A stretch of 39,497 nt of DNA from JOPF133 sp052144935 (GTDB taxonomy: Bacteria > Acidobacteriota > Terriglobia > Bryobacterales > Bryobacteraceae), in contig JBKQPR010000188.1 of NCBI GenBank assembly GCA_052144935.1, positions 1-39,497 of the forward strand. The letters run 5' to 3'. Position 1 is the stretch's first letter; each line of letters opens with the position of its first letter. Below are positions 31,528-39,497 of this stretch, piece after piece. The notes beneath the pieces were generated by a model. The model saw only the letters and a program-made list of their open reading frames with translations, was not told where the DNA came from and did no database searches. The position numbers were made by a program, and so were the translations under genes.

Positions 31528-33030
31528 ATGGCGGCCATTCCCGAAGATCTGTTCTTCGCCTCGATCGGCGAGCTGAACGCCAAGCTCACGGCGCGCGAGT
31601 TCTCGGCGGTGGAGCTAACGCGCGCCTTCACCGCGCGGCTGGAGCAGTGGGGTCCGCGCTACAACGCGCTGGCGCTGCCGCTCACCCCGCAGGCCATCCG
31701 CAAGGCCGAGGAGGTCGACAAGGACATCAAGCGCGGCCGCCTGCGCGGGCCTCTGCAAGGCATCCCTTACGGCGCCAAAGACCTGCTGAGCTACGCCGGC
31801 CAACCGACCACCTGGGGCGCCAAGCCGTATGCGGGGCAGGTGTTCGACTACAACGCCACGGTGGTGGACAAGCTGGACGCGGTGGGGGCCGTAATCACCG
31901 GCAAACTCGCCATGGTGGAGCTGGCGGGCGGCGGCGGATACCGCTACGCGTCGGCTTCGCTGACCGGGCCGGGGTTGAATCCGTGGGACCGGAGCTGCTG
32001 GTCGGGCGGATCGTCGAGCGGTTCGGCGGCGGCGGTGGCCGCGGGGCTGGTGACGTTCGCGATCGGCTCGGAGACGTCGGGGTCGATTGTGACGCCGGCC
32101 TCATTCTGCGGCGTGACCGCGTTGCGGCCTACCTACGGGCTGGTGAGCCGCCACGGCGCCATGGCGCTTTCCTGGACGCTGGATAAGCTGGGGCCGTTCG
32201 CCCACAGCGCGGAGGATTGCGGCTTTGTGCTGCAGGCGATCGCGGGCAAGGACGGCAAAGACCCCGGCTCGGCCGGCAAGAGCTTCTACTACACGCCGCA
32301 ATATTCGCGGCCGGTGAAGGAGATCAAGGCGGGCTACGCGCCGGTGGATTTCGACGAGCGGGCCGAACCGGGCGCGCGGGCGGCCTTCGCGGCGGCGCTG
32401 GGCGTGCTGAAAGAGAGCGGCCTGCAACTGGTGGAGACCAAGCTGCCGCAGTTCCCCTACGGGGCCGCGCTTTCGGCCATCCTGACGGGGGAATCGGCCT
32501 CCATTTTCGAGCCGCTGATTTCCAGCGGCAAAGTCGACCTGCTGGCCGACGCGGCGCAGATCGCCGGGCTGAAAGCCGCGCTGGATCTGCCGGCCAGGGA
32601 TTACCTGAAAGCCATGCGCATCCGGCGACTGGTGCAGGAGGAGTTTTCGCGGGTCTTCGCCGAGGTGGACGTGCTGGTGACCTTCGGCCGCTCGGGGCCG
32701 GCAGGGAAAGTGGACCAGCGGCTGGATGGGCCGGGCCCAGGGGGCACCCCGGCGGGCGCAGCGCCGATTACGCCACCGGGCCCAGGGGGCACCCCAGGGG
32801 GCACCCCAGGGGGCACCTCAGGGGGCACCGCGCAGGGCTTCCAAGGGATCATCCAGGCGGGCAATCTGGCGGGCCTGCCCGCGCTGGTGCTGCCCTGCGG
32901 ATTCGCCGGCAATCTGCCCTTAGGGCTGCAAGTGGTGGGCGCGCCGTTTTCGGAGAACACGCTGCTGGCCGTGGGACGGGAGTTTCAAGCGCGGACGGAC
33001 TGGCACAAGCGGCGGCCGGGGGTGGGCTGA
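31528..33030 (+). CDS. Amidase-signature enzyme with in-frame minisatellite insert
   Basis: 500 residues, amidase signature family (GatA/fatty-acid-amide-hydrolase fold). The Ser-Ser-Lys triad is visible: K84 in GIPYGAKDLL, the cis-Ser of WSGGSSSGSAAAVAAG (about 163) and nucleophile S186 in GSETSGSIVTPASFCG. It hydrolyses amides; the substrate is unknown, and with no gatB or gatC next to it the tRNA-amidotransferase role is unlikely. About residues 404-436 are an unusual GGTP-rich stretch (GPGGTPAG, then GGTPGGTPGGT) encoded by a 12-base tandem repeat. The frame stays intact across it. The following 106 bases to 33136 hold no gene. Confidence 0.88.
   Translation: MAAIPEDLFFASIGELNAKLTAREFSAVELTRAFTARLEQWGPRYNALALPLTPQAIRKAEEVDKDIKRGRLRGPLQGIPYGAKDLLSYAGQPTTWGAKPYAGQVFDYNATVVDKLDAVGAVITGKLAMVELAGGGGYRYASASLTGPGLNPWDRSCWSGGSSSGSAAAVAAGLVTFAIGSETSGSIVTPASFCGVTALRPTYGLVSRHGAMALSWTLDKLGPFAHSAEDCGFVLQAIAGKDGKDPGSAGKSFYYTPQYSRPVKEIKAGYAPVDFDERAEPGARAAFAAALGVLKESGLQLVETKLPQFPYGAALSAILTGESASIFEPLISSGKVDLLADAAQIAGLKAALDLPARDYLKAMRIRRLVQEEFSRVFAEVDVLVTFGRSGPAGKVDQRLDGPGPGGTPAGAAPITPPGPGGTPGGTPGGTSGGTAQGFQGIIQAGNLAGLPALVLPCGFAGNLPLGLQVVGAPFSENTLLAVGREFQARTDWHKRRPGVG
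32782..32829 (+). repeat. 12-base minisatellite in the amidase gene
   Basis: Four tandem units of CCAGGGGGCACC (the fourth starts TC), with an isolated fifth unit at 32737-32748. The unit encodes Pro/Ser-Gly-Gly-Thr, so copy-number changes keep the reading frame. Close relatives of the motif lie at 5210-5226 and 6058-6075 on the other strand. Confidence 0.85.
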
Positions 33031-33136
33031 CGCAGCGCCCGGCGACGCTTCCCACGCACGGCCACCGGCAGCCACCGAAGCGCGAGATCGCCGTTACATC
33101 GGAGACACGATGATCGTGCATGTGAGCGAGGCCGGA

Positions 33137-33835
33137 CTAGCCCGCCAGGATCGGCGGTGAACAAGCTGCCATAGGGCCTTCGAACGGGAGGATCGTGGCG
33201 TTGGCGAGCACGGGGAATTGCCGGCCAGCCTGGACAGCCAGGCTCAGCGGCTTGTCGTTGGTCCCCTTTTCGGTAATCCGCTTGGGCTTTCTGAGCATCG
33301 GCGTCCCTTTCGAGAAATGCGCGGGAGATAATCCGGCCGGTCGAGGCGTTCGAACATCTTCTTGGCGTCTTCGTTGCGCCGTAGACCCCAATAGTTCAGG
33401 CCCAGATAACAGGTAGGCTTCCAATCACCCGGCCGCGCTGCGGCGGCCCACTGAAATACCGGATCGACTCCTCCCGGAAGGGAAATACGAGATTAGGCGA
33501 GAGCGAGGACACCTTTTCCAGCGCGTGCCGGCTCTCCGCCGGAGATTTTTCCGGCAGCAGGAACGCCTGCCAATATCGCACCGCCGCCTGTTCCGGTACC
33601 GCCTCCAACGCGTGCAGCGCGTCGCCATCCTGCCGCAAATTGGCGTAACAGGCGGCGATCTCCTGATAAGTCTCGTAGAGTAATTCAGTCCGGATCATGG
33701 ACTTGAAGCGAGTCAGCGCCGCCAGGCCCCGGCTCCTGCAGATATTGCTCGAAGCGAGCCAGATGATTCAGCGGATCGATCTCCAGGACCTTCGCCAGAG
33801 TCTCCTGCCCCTTCTTGGGCTGCCTCGAGCGAGAT
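33137..33835 (-). pseudogene. Shattered C-terminal remnant of a TPR/DUF5107-type protein
   Basis: Reading 3 frames in turn on the minus strand gives one degraded protein. GQETLAKVLEIDPLNHLARFEQYL (about 33820-33735) is followed by a frame change into LTRFKSMIRTELLYETYQEIA, then LHALEAVPEQAAVRYWQAFLL and FPFREESI. Another change leads into VFQWAAAARPGDWKPTCYLG, then LNYWGLRRNEDAKKMF and DRPDY. Another gives RAFLERDADAQKAQADYRKG, and a last frame gives ANATILPFEG. This order and wording recall the C-terminal TPR part of DUF5107 proteins, from memory. The large N-terminal part is absent. At least three frame breaks make it a pseudogene. Confidence 0.7.
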
Positions 33836-34077
33836 ACACGAGGCATCAAATTCGAGATCGAGTGCTTCACGCCGTCTGATCGGTGGCAGAAAATGCTTAG
33901 GCGCGCACAGTGTTTCGCAGGCGCCACCAACATCGTCGAAGCAGGCCGCCCAGTCCGTGGAAGGTAAGGAGCGCCGGCGCCTGGAGTCGGGTTCATTTTG
34001 AATTTGGACCCCTCGGGCTCGACCCGTCAAGATCAAGCGGTGTTGCCGCTGCGCTTGGCAAAGGGTAAGATTGGACG

Positions 34078-34593
34078 ATGAACTCGTATTCTTATATCCG
34101 CTCTGTTATCCGGACGTCAGTTTGCGTGGCCGCCTCGCTGGCCGCGCCAGTCTCTTTCGGAGCGGCAGCCGACCGGCAGCAGGCTCAAGCGCAGTTGCTC
34201 GATCACGCTGAATTTCTTTGCGCGAATTGCTTCTTCGGAGCGAGCGACTATTATTACTGCTTCGCGGCGGACAATAAGATCCTGGTCGGCTATCAAAAGA
34301 CTCCGGTTTTGAACTGGCGCGACCAATCGAAGAATTACTTAGCACCGGCCCACCCCTCATGGGCGGCCTGGACCGCGCCCGGCCAGACCGTGCCGATCAG
34401 CTATGATAACAAGCACATCTGGGTCAATCGAGCGAAACAGGTAAGACGGGGTTTCTGGGCGCAGTTGAAGGCAATCGCCTTCTGGGTCAGTCGGGCGGAC
34501 GGTAAACAAGTCAGGCTCACCCAGAGCTCCATGCGGGACATCTTCACCAACAATGACCGGTGCCGGGACGCCGATAGGGCGAAGACCCATTAA
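34078..34593 (+). CDS. Secreted cysteine-containing protein of unknown function
   Basis: 171 residues with a signal peptide (about 1-29, ending VSFGA). The mature part has HAEFLCANCFFGASDYYYCF, then ADNKILVGYQKTPVLNWRD, TVPISYDNKHIWV and VRLTQSSMRDIFTNN. I recall an acidobacterial secreted family with this wording, but no function. CANC recalls a redox pair; it may equally be structural. Between IWVNRAKQV and FWVSRADGKQV there is a partial repeat of about 20 residues, which looks like a small internal duplication. It is the only intact gene in the 33.1-35.2 kb decay zone. Confidence 0.7.
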   Translation: MNSYSYIRSVIRTSVCVAASLAAPVSFGAAADRQQAQAQLLDHAEFLCANCFFGASDYYYCFAADNKILVGYQKTPVLNWRDQSKNYLAPAHPSWAAWTAPGQTVPISYDNKHIWVNRAKQVRRGFWAQLKAIAFWVSRADGKQVRLTQSSMRDIFTNNDRCRDADRAKTH

Positions 34594-34825
34594 CCGGCGT
34601 TCTCAAATTCGCCGGCGCTGATGGCGGTCTCCAAATTCCACCTGCCTTCAGGCGTGGATCGGCGATCGATATATAGGAGGCGTTTGGGGCCGCGAGCGAG
34701 AATCCGGCAGCGCCCCGGGCCTGGTTGGGTTTCGATTGAAAGACGGCCCGCGTGGGGCGGCCAGCCGCGCCCGGCTGGGTCGCTCCGGAGCCAATACTGG
34801 CAGGCGCGGCTTCGCGCACCTGAGG
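34594..34825. other. Non-coding or decayed stretch before the transposase remnant
   Basis: No frame shows family resemblance. It probably holds the unrecognisable upstream part of the transposase remnant at 34826-35115. Confidence 0.35.
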
Positions 34826-35115
34826 GCTGATGCAGGTGCGGCCCGTGTATCATCACAAAGACGATCGCGTGTGGGCGCATGCGTTCGTGGCGGCGCCGGC
34901 TTTGTTGCTGGACGGCGCCCTGGAGAAAAGACTGCTGGCCGCCGGCAGTTCTCTCTCCTCCCCGGTGGCCTGGAAGGCGCTGAAGACAATCCGCTAGTTG
35001 CAGGGCAAATCGGCGACCGCACCAAACTCTGCGTGACCCGCGGCAGCCGCCGGGCGGCTGAAGTTCTGAAAATCCTGCGGCTGACCGGACTGGATCCGCC
35101 GGCGCCGTCCCCCGG
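34826..35115 (+). mobile_element. Degraded IS1634/IS4-type transposase C-terminal remnant
   Basis: Two frames together give a transposase end. MQVRPVYHHKDDRVWAHAF, with a stop after AWKALKTIR near 34998, is followed in another frame by VAGQIGDRTKLCVTRGSRRA and LKILRLTGLDPPAPSP. V-R-P-x-x-H-x-x-D-x-R-V-x-A-H and CVTRGS-x-x-AAEVLK-L are what I recall of the IS1634-type (IS4-like) C-terminus. The catalytic DDE part, terminal repeats and target duplication are not seen. The rest to 35307 holds no gene. Confidence 0.6.
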
Positions 35116-35307
35116 GCAAGAAACCCGCTATGTGGTGGCCAGAGTGCAAAGCCGACCCCATGTTTGCAAGGGGTTACAAGCCCAAAACGCAAACACGCGC
35201 TAGGGCGGCAACGGCGATCCGAAAAACTCCCCTGGGAGCGGAGGTGTTACCTTGAGGCCCTCGAATCAGTCATAATGAGGTCTGCCGCTTTTCAAAAGGC
35301 CATTTGA

Positions 35308-36714
35308 ATGACGACAAACACAAAAACCCCTGAATTGCTGCCGGAAGTGCATCCGCCCGAGCATGGACCAACGCCGCCCACCCCCGGCAGATCAAAGAAA
35401 CGCGGGCTGATCTGGGCTGTTTTCCTGCTGATCATCGCGGGTGTCGTGGGGTACGCGGTCTGGCGTGCCGGTCAGCCGTCCACCGCCCCTAGAGGCCAGG
35501 GCGGCGGCGGGGGAGGCTTTGGCGGGGGAGGCGGCCGGGGCGGGGCCTTGGGCCCGGTGCCGGTAGTCGTGACGAAGGTCGCACGCTCCAGCATCCCGGT
35601 CTATCTGAACGGGCTGGGCAACGTGAGTGCTTACTACACCGTTACGGTCAAGTCGCGCGTCGACGGCCAGTTGATGAAAGTAGATTTCAACGAGGGAGAT
35701 TTGGTCCAGGAGGGCCAGGTCCTGATCGAGATAGACCCGCGGCCTTATCAGGTCCAACTGGATATGGCTCAAGCTACGCTGGCGCACGACCAGGCTCTGC
35801 TGGCCAACGCGAAGGTAGATCTTGAACGTTACAAGCTATTGGTGAAGACGGACGCCATTCCGAGTCAGCAATTGGATACGCAGAACGCGCTGGTTGCGCA
35901 AAACGATGCCACCACCAAGCAGGACCTCGCCAACATCGAAAACGCCAAGCTGCAATTGGTTTATGCCAAAGTCACGGCCCCGATTACGGGTGTCGTAGGT
36001 CTGCGCCTGGTGGATCCCGGCAACATCGTCCACGCCTCCGACGCGAACGGCATGATCACGATCACCCAGCTCCAGCCGATATCCGTGCTGTTTACCATCC
36101 CCGAGGACAGCCTTCCGGCGGTCACCCAAAAGCTGCGGGCGGGTGCGCATCTGCCCGTGGATGCGTATAACCGGGACAATTCCAAAAAGCTGGCATCCGG
36201 GATGCTGGTGACCCTCGATAACCAGATCGACAATACCACCGGCACCTCCAAGTTGAAGGCGGTTTTCGACAACAAGGACAATGCGCTCTTCCCTCAGCAA
36301 TTCGTCAACATACGCCTGCTGGTGGACACGCTGGCCAATCAAACAGTCGTCCCCAACGTGGCGATCCAGAATGGCCAGCAGGGCACATTCGTCTATGTTG
36401 TGGACGACGATTCCACAGTGCACCTGAAAACGGTGCAGGTGGGAATCACTACCGAGACCTCAGCCGACATTCTCGGCGGCATCTCGGACGGGGACCGGGT
36501 AGTCGTCGATGGCACCGACAGGCTGATTGAAGGCGCCGCGGTCAGAGTACGGAAAGCCGGAGAGATGGACAACCCGCCAGGCTATGACGCCGGCGGCGGA
36601 AACGGCCGTGGCGGCCGTGGCGGCCGAGGGGGCCGCGGCAAGAAGGGCGACGGCAGCTTTAAGAAAGGCGACGGTAGCTTCAAAAAGGGCCCGAGCGGAG
36701 GCGCTGGTCGGTGA
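35308..36714 (+). CDS. RND efflux periplasmic adaptor, MdtA-like
   Basis: 468 residues. A cytoplasmic tail and one membrane helix (about 33-51) are followed by a glycine-rich linker, then the adaptor order: VTVKSRVDGQLMKVDFNEGD, VLIEIDPRPYQVQLDMAQA (lipoyl half), the LANAKVDLERYKLLVKTDAI helical hairpin, VYAKVTAPITGVVGLRLVDP (second lipoyl half) and FTIPEDSLPAVTQKL (beta barrel). This closely resembles MdtA of the MdtABC system, which exports drugs and bile-salt-like compounds. The C-terminus has a second Gly/Arg/Lys-rich tail with two GDGSFKK repeats. The stop overlaps the pump gene start by 4 bases. No outer-membrane channel gene is in view. A possible -10 (CATAAT, 35271-35276) has no well-spaced -35. 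Confidence 0.93.
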   Translation: MTTNTKTPELLPEVHPPEHGPTPPTPGRSKKRGLIWAVFLLIIAGVVGYAVWRAGQPSTAPRGQGGGGGGFGGGGGRGGALGPVPVVVTKVARSSIPVYLNGLGNVSAYYTVTVKSRVDGQLMKVDFNEGDLVQEGQVLIEIDPRPYQVQLDMAQATLAHDQALLANAKVDLERYKLLVKTDAIPSQQLDTQNALVAQNDATTKQDLANIENAKLQLVYAKVTAPITGVVGLRLVDPGNIVHASDANGMITITQLQPISVLFTIPEDSLPAVTQKLRAGAHLPVDAYNRDNSKKLASGMLVTLDNQIDNTTGTSKLKAVFDNKDNALFPQQFVNIRLLVDTLANQTVVPNVAIQNGQQGTFVYVVDDDSTVHLKTVQVGITTETSADILGGISDGDRVVVDGTDRLIEGAAVRVRKAGEMDNPPGYDAGGGNGRGGRGGRGGRGKKGDGSFKKGDGSFKKGPSGGAGR

Positions 36715-39497
36715 GTCCTTCCCGAACCTTCATCCTGAGGCCGGTGGCGACATCGCTGATGATGGCTGGCGTGGTGCTCGTAGGTGTCACGGCTTTCCGG
36801 CAACTGCCGGTCTCGGCGCTGCCCCAGGTCGATTACCCGACCATTCAAATCCAGACGTTTTACCCGGGCGCGAGCCCGGAGGTGGTGACGTCTTCGATCA
36901 CCGCGCCGCTCGAGAAACAGTTCGGCCAGGTGCCCGGACTGACGCAGATGACGTCGATCAGCTCTTTCAGCAGCTCGCTGATCACGCTGCAGTTTTCGCT
37001 CGATCTCAGCATCGACGTCGCCGAGCAGGAGGTGCAGGCCGCCATCAATGCAGCCACCACTTTTCTTCCCAACAATCTTCCGGTTCCTCCCATTTACAGC
37101 AAGACGAATCCCGCCGACGCGCCGATCCTGACGCTGGCCATTACGTCTTCGACGGTACCGCTGCCCAAAGTGGAGGAGCTGGCCGAAACGCGCATGGCGC
37201 AGAGAATTTCCCAGCTCAAAGGCGTGGGCCTGGTGAGCATCAGCGGAGGGCAGCGTCCGGCCGTGAGGGTGCAGGCGAACCCCACGGCGCTGGCATCCTA
37301 TGGGCTGAGTCTGGAGGCTCTGCGAACGGCGCTGTCGAGCGCCAACGTGAACCAGGCCAAAGGCAGTTTCGATGGACCGGATCAGGCCTGGACCATTAAC
37401 GACAACGACCAGCTTCAGGCCGGCGCTCAGTACGGGCCGATCATCATTGCCTACCGCAATGGGGCGCCCGTGCGCATCCGGGATGTCGCCACCGTCATCG
37501 ACGGCGCGGAAAACACCAAGCTCGCCGCTTGGGTGAACGACCAACGGGCCATCGTCCTGAACATCCAGCGGCAGCCCGGGACCAACATCATCAGCGTGGT
37601 CGATACCGTTCAAGGTCTCCTTCCTCAAATCGAAGCGTCTCTGCCGGAGGGGATCCGCGTGCAGGTCATCACCGACCGTACTACGACCATCCGGGCATCC
37701 GTGAAGGACGTCGAATTCGAGCTGCTGCTCACCACCGTGCTGGTGGTGATGGTCATCTTTCTCTTCCTGCGCAGCGCTTCGGCCACCATCATCCCCGGCA
37801 TCGCCGTGCCTCTTTCGCTGATCGGCACGTTCGCCGTCATGTACCTGCTGGGGTACAGCCTGGATAACCTTTCGCTGATGGCGCTCACGATTTCCACCGG
37901 TTTTGTAGTGGATGACGCGATCGTGATGATCGAGAACATCTCGCGCTATATCGAGATGGGCGACTCCGCCATGCAAGCCGCGCTCAAAGGATCGGCGGAG
38001 ATCGGATTCACCATCGTGTCGTTGACCGTCTCGCTGATCGCCGTGCTGATTCCCCTGCTGTTCATGGCGGATATTGTGGGCCGCCTGTTCCGCGAATTCG
38101 CGGTGACTCTGGCGGTCACGATCATCTTCTCGGCGTTTGTCTCCCTGACGCTTACGCCCATGATGGCGGCTCGAATTCTGAGGCACCATCCGCATTCCGA
38201 GCAGGGCGCGTTGTACCGTTGGTCGGAGTGGGGCTTCGTCAAGACCATCGAAGGGTACGGCAAGATGGTTCGGGTGGTGCTGCGCCATCAGCCCCTGACG
38301 CTGCTCGTGGCTATAGGCACGCTCGGCCTCACGGTTTACCTTTACATCATCGTCCCGAAAGGGTTCTTTCCGGTGCAGGATACCGGCGCAATCCTCGGCA
38401 TCTCGCAGGCGCCCGAGACGGTATCGTTTTCCGCCATGGCCAAGCGGCAGCAGGAACTGGTCCAGGTCCTCCGCCAGGATCCGGCGGTGGAGAATCTCAC
38501 CTCGTTCATCGGCGCCGATGGCGTGAACACGACCATGAATAGCGGCCGTATCCAGATCACGCTGAAGCCGCTCGAACAGCGCGCCGATGTTTCCGCGGTG
38601 GATGTGATCCGGCGGCTGCAGTCGAAGCTGCAACAGGTGGCGGGGATCGAGCTTTTCATGCAGCCCGTGCAGGATCTGACCGTGGAAGATCGGATCAGCC
38701 GGACGCAATACCAGTACTCGCTCGACGCGCCCGACAAGGCGCTGCTGGATCTGTGGGGTCCACGCCTTGTGGACCGGATGAAACAGTTGCCCGAGCTGCG
38801 GGACGTCGCCAGCGATCAGCAGAACAACGGCCTCGGACTGCTCGTCAATATCGATCGCGACACAGCGGGCAGGCTTGGCATCACCCCGCAGAACGTGGAC
38901 GACGCGCTCTACGATTCCTTCGGCCAGAGGCAGGTATCGACGATCTATACACAGACCAATCAGTTCCATGTGATTCTCGAAGTGGCGCCCAACTATCAGC
39001 AGGATACGGCCGCGCTGGGAGACATGTATGTGCCCATCGGATCGGCATCGGCCAATCTGGCCACGACGATCGCACTGGCGGGGACGAATAGCGCTCTCAC
39101 GGGCGCGGCGGCGCTCGCGCCGGCTCCGCTGCGGGCGTTTGTGAGAGCATCCGCGATTCCGTCTCCCATCACGATTAACCACCAGAGCCAGTTCCCCGTG
39201 GTTACGCTTTCGTTTAATCTGGCTCCCGGAACGTCGCTCGGCGCGGCGGTCCAGCACATCAAGCAGGTTACGCAGGATCTGGGCATGCCGGCCAGCATTG
39301 AACCCAGCTTCCAGGGAACGGCCCACGCGTTCGAATCGTCGCTGGCGAACGAGTCGATCCTGATTGTTGCGGCCATCGTCACGGTGTACATTGTTCTTGG
39401 CATGCTATATGAGAGCTTTATCCATCCCATCACCATTCTTTCCACGCTGCCATCAGCCGGAGTCGGCGCGATCCTGGCCCTGGTTCTGTTTAAGGAG
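36711..39497 (+). CDS. RND efflux inner-membrane pump, MdtB-like (partial, cut by window end)
   Basis: 929 codons visible and open to the last base, so the end is missing; a full pump is about 1030-1050 residues. The start is GTG at 36711 (SPSRTFILRPVATSLMMAG), in a GTGA overlap with the adaptor stop and with GGAGG 9 bases upstream. Family marks in order: FRQLPVSALPQVDYPTIQI, SSFSSSLITLQF, RVQANPTALASYG, ITDRTTTIRASVKDVEFEL, then FVVDDAIVMIENI in the fourth helix, whose Asp pair carries the proton relay, and GFFPVQDTG after the middle loop. This is the heavy multidrug RND class, close to MdtB/MdtC rather than metal pumps. A second pump subunit may follow outside the window. Confidence 0.95.
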   Translation, partial: MSPSRTFILRPVATSLMMAGVVLVGVTAFRQLPVSALPQVDYPTIQIQTFYPGASPEVVTSSITAPLEKQFGQVPGLTQMTSISSFSSSLITLQFSLDLSIDVAEQEVQAAINAATTFLPNNLPVPPIYSKTNPADAPILTLAITSSTVPLPKVEELAETRMAQRISQLKGVGLVSISGGQRPAVRVQANPTALASYGLSLEALRTALSSANVNQAKGSFDGPDQAWTINDNDQLQAGAQYGPIIIAYRNGAPVRIRDVATVIDGAENTKLAAWVNDQRAIVLNIQRQPGTNIISVVDTVQGLLPQIEASLPEGIRVQVITDRTTTIRASVKDVEFELLLTTVLVVMVIFLFLRSASATIIPGIAVPLSLIGTFAVMYLLGYSLDNLSLMALTISTGFVVDDAIVMIENISRYIEMGDSAMQAALKGSAEIGFTIVSLTVSLIAVLIPLLFMADIVGRLFREFAVTLAVTIIFSAFVSLTLTPMMAARILRHHPHSEQGALYRWSEWGFVKTIEGYGKMVRVVLRHQPLTLLVAIGTLGLTVYLYIIVPKGFFPVQDTGAILGISQAPETVSFSAMAKRQQELVQVLRQDPAVENLTSFIGADGVNTTMNSGRIQITLKPLEQRADVSAVDVIRRLQSKLQQVAGIELFMQPVQDLTVEDRISRTQYQYSLDAPDKALLDLWGPRLVDRMKQLPELRDVASDQQNNGLGLLVNIDRDTAGRLGITPQNVDDALYDSFGQRQVSTIYTQTNQFHVILEVAPNYQQDTAALGDMYVPIGSASANLATTIALAGTNSALTGAAALAPAPLRAFVRASAIPSPITINHQSQFPVVTLSFNLAPGTSLGAAVQHIKQVTQDLGMPASIEPSFQGTAHAFESSLANESILIVAAIVTVYIVLGMLYESFIHPITILSTLPSAGVGAILALVLFKE

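Noticed and set aside
29820..31631. A 603-codon open frame on the minus strand
   Set aside because: Antisense to aroDE, which has all catalytic residues; the translation is Arg/His-rich and domainless.
34590..35192. A 200-codon open frame on the minus strand
   Set aside because: It is antisense to the transposase remnant, whose two plus-strand frames read as one known C-terminus.
35252..35276. TTGAGG and CATAAT as a promoter for the RND operon
   Set aside because: Spacing is only 13 bases, too short for a standard sigma-70 promoter; only the -10-like box is mentioned.
36582..39326. A 914-codon open frame on the minus strand
   Set aside because: It is antisense to the MdtA/MdtB genes, has a His/Arg/Asp-rich translation with no family resemblance, and exists because of GC-rich codon bias.

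Overview
The window is GC-rich, densely coded DNA that looks like a soil Acidobacteriota chromosome, most likely a Solibacter/Bryobacter relative. This rests on family recall, not a search. Pointers are a secreted NHL-repeat protein with the C-terminal beta domain that Solibacter-type genomes fuse to many secreted proteins, a Ser/Thr kinase with kinesin-light-chain-type TPRs, a Tat-exported Gfo/Idh/MocA oxidoreductase, a fused aroDE gene, small secreted acidobacterial-type proteins, and many interspersed palindromic repeats in gaps. No rRNA, tRNA, CRISPR array, phage or intact insertion sequence was seen.

Layout. 1-4.2 kb (minus): a copper operon, heavy-metal-binding protein then Cu+ P1B-ATPase, continuing into a DUF1835 protein and a YihY/BrkB membrane protein, nearly all overlapping. 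4.2-8.5 kb: a GNAT acetyltransferase, a secreted VOC protein, the periplasmic methionine-sulfoxide repair pair msrP-msrQ and a small lipoprotein. 8.5-11.2 kb (plus): hemD, then four Fo ATP synthase genes (atpZ, atpI-like, atpB, atpE) with no F1 genes or b subunit. 11.4-14.2 kb: a PilZ protein and an MrfA-type helicase. 14.5-15.9 kb (minus): hpt and a secreted coiled-coil protein with a possible M15-like end. 16.2-21.2 kb: the NHL protein and a multi-pass GT-C-like membrane protein split by one frameshift. 21.8-24.2 kb: a secreted bicupin converging on the Tat oxidoreductase. 24.4-27.9 kb (minus): two small secreted proteins leading into the kinase-TPR protein. 28.3-29.6 kb (minus): a membrane protein overlapping a PHP phosphoesterase. 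29.8-33.0 kb (plus): aroDE, a small Tat-like peptide and an amidase carrying an in-frame minisatellite. 33.1-35.2 kb: a decay zone with a shattered TPR/DUF5107-type gene, one intact secreted protein and a broken transposase remnant. 35.3 kb to the end (plus): an MdtA-like adaptor and an MdtB-like RND pump cut by the window edge.

Most content is housekeeping, metal and oxidative-stress handling and envelope function. The best candidates for undescribed biology are the kinase operon with its two small exported proteins, the coiled-coil/M15-like fusion beside hpt, and two palindromic repeat families that sit next to gene 3' ends. Nothing seen amounts to a clear new defence or mobile system.
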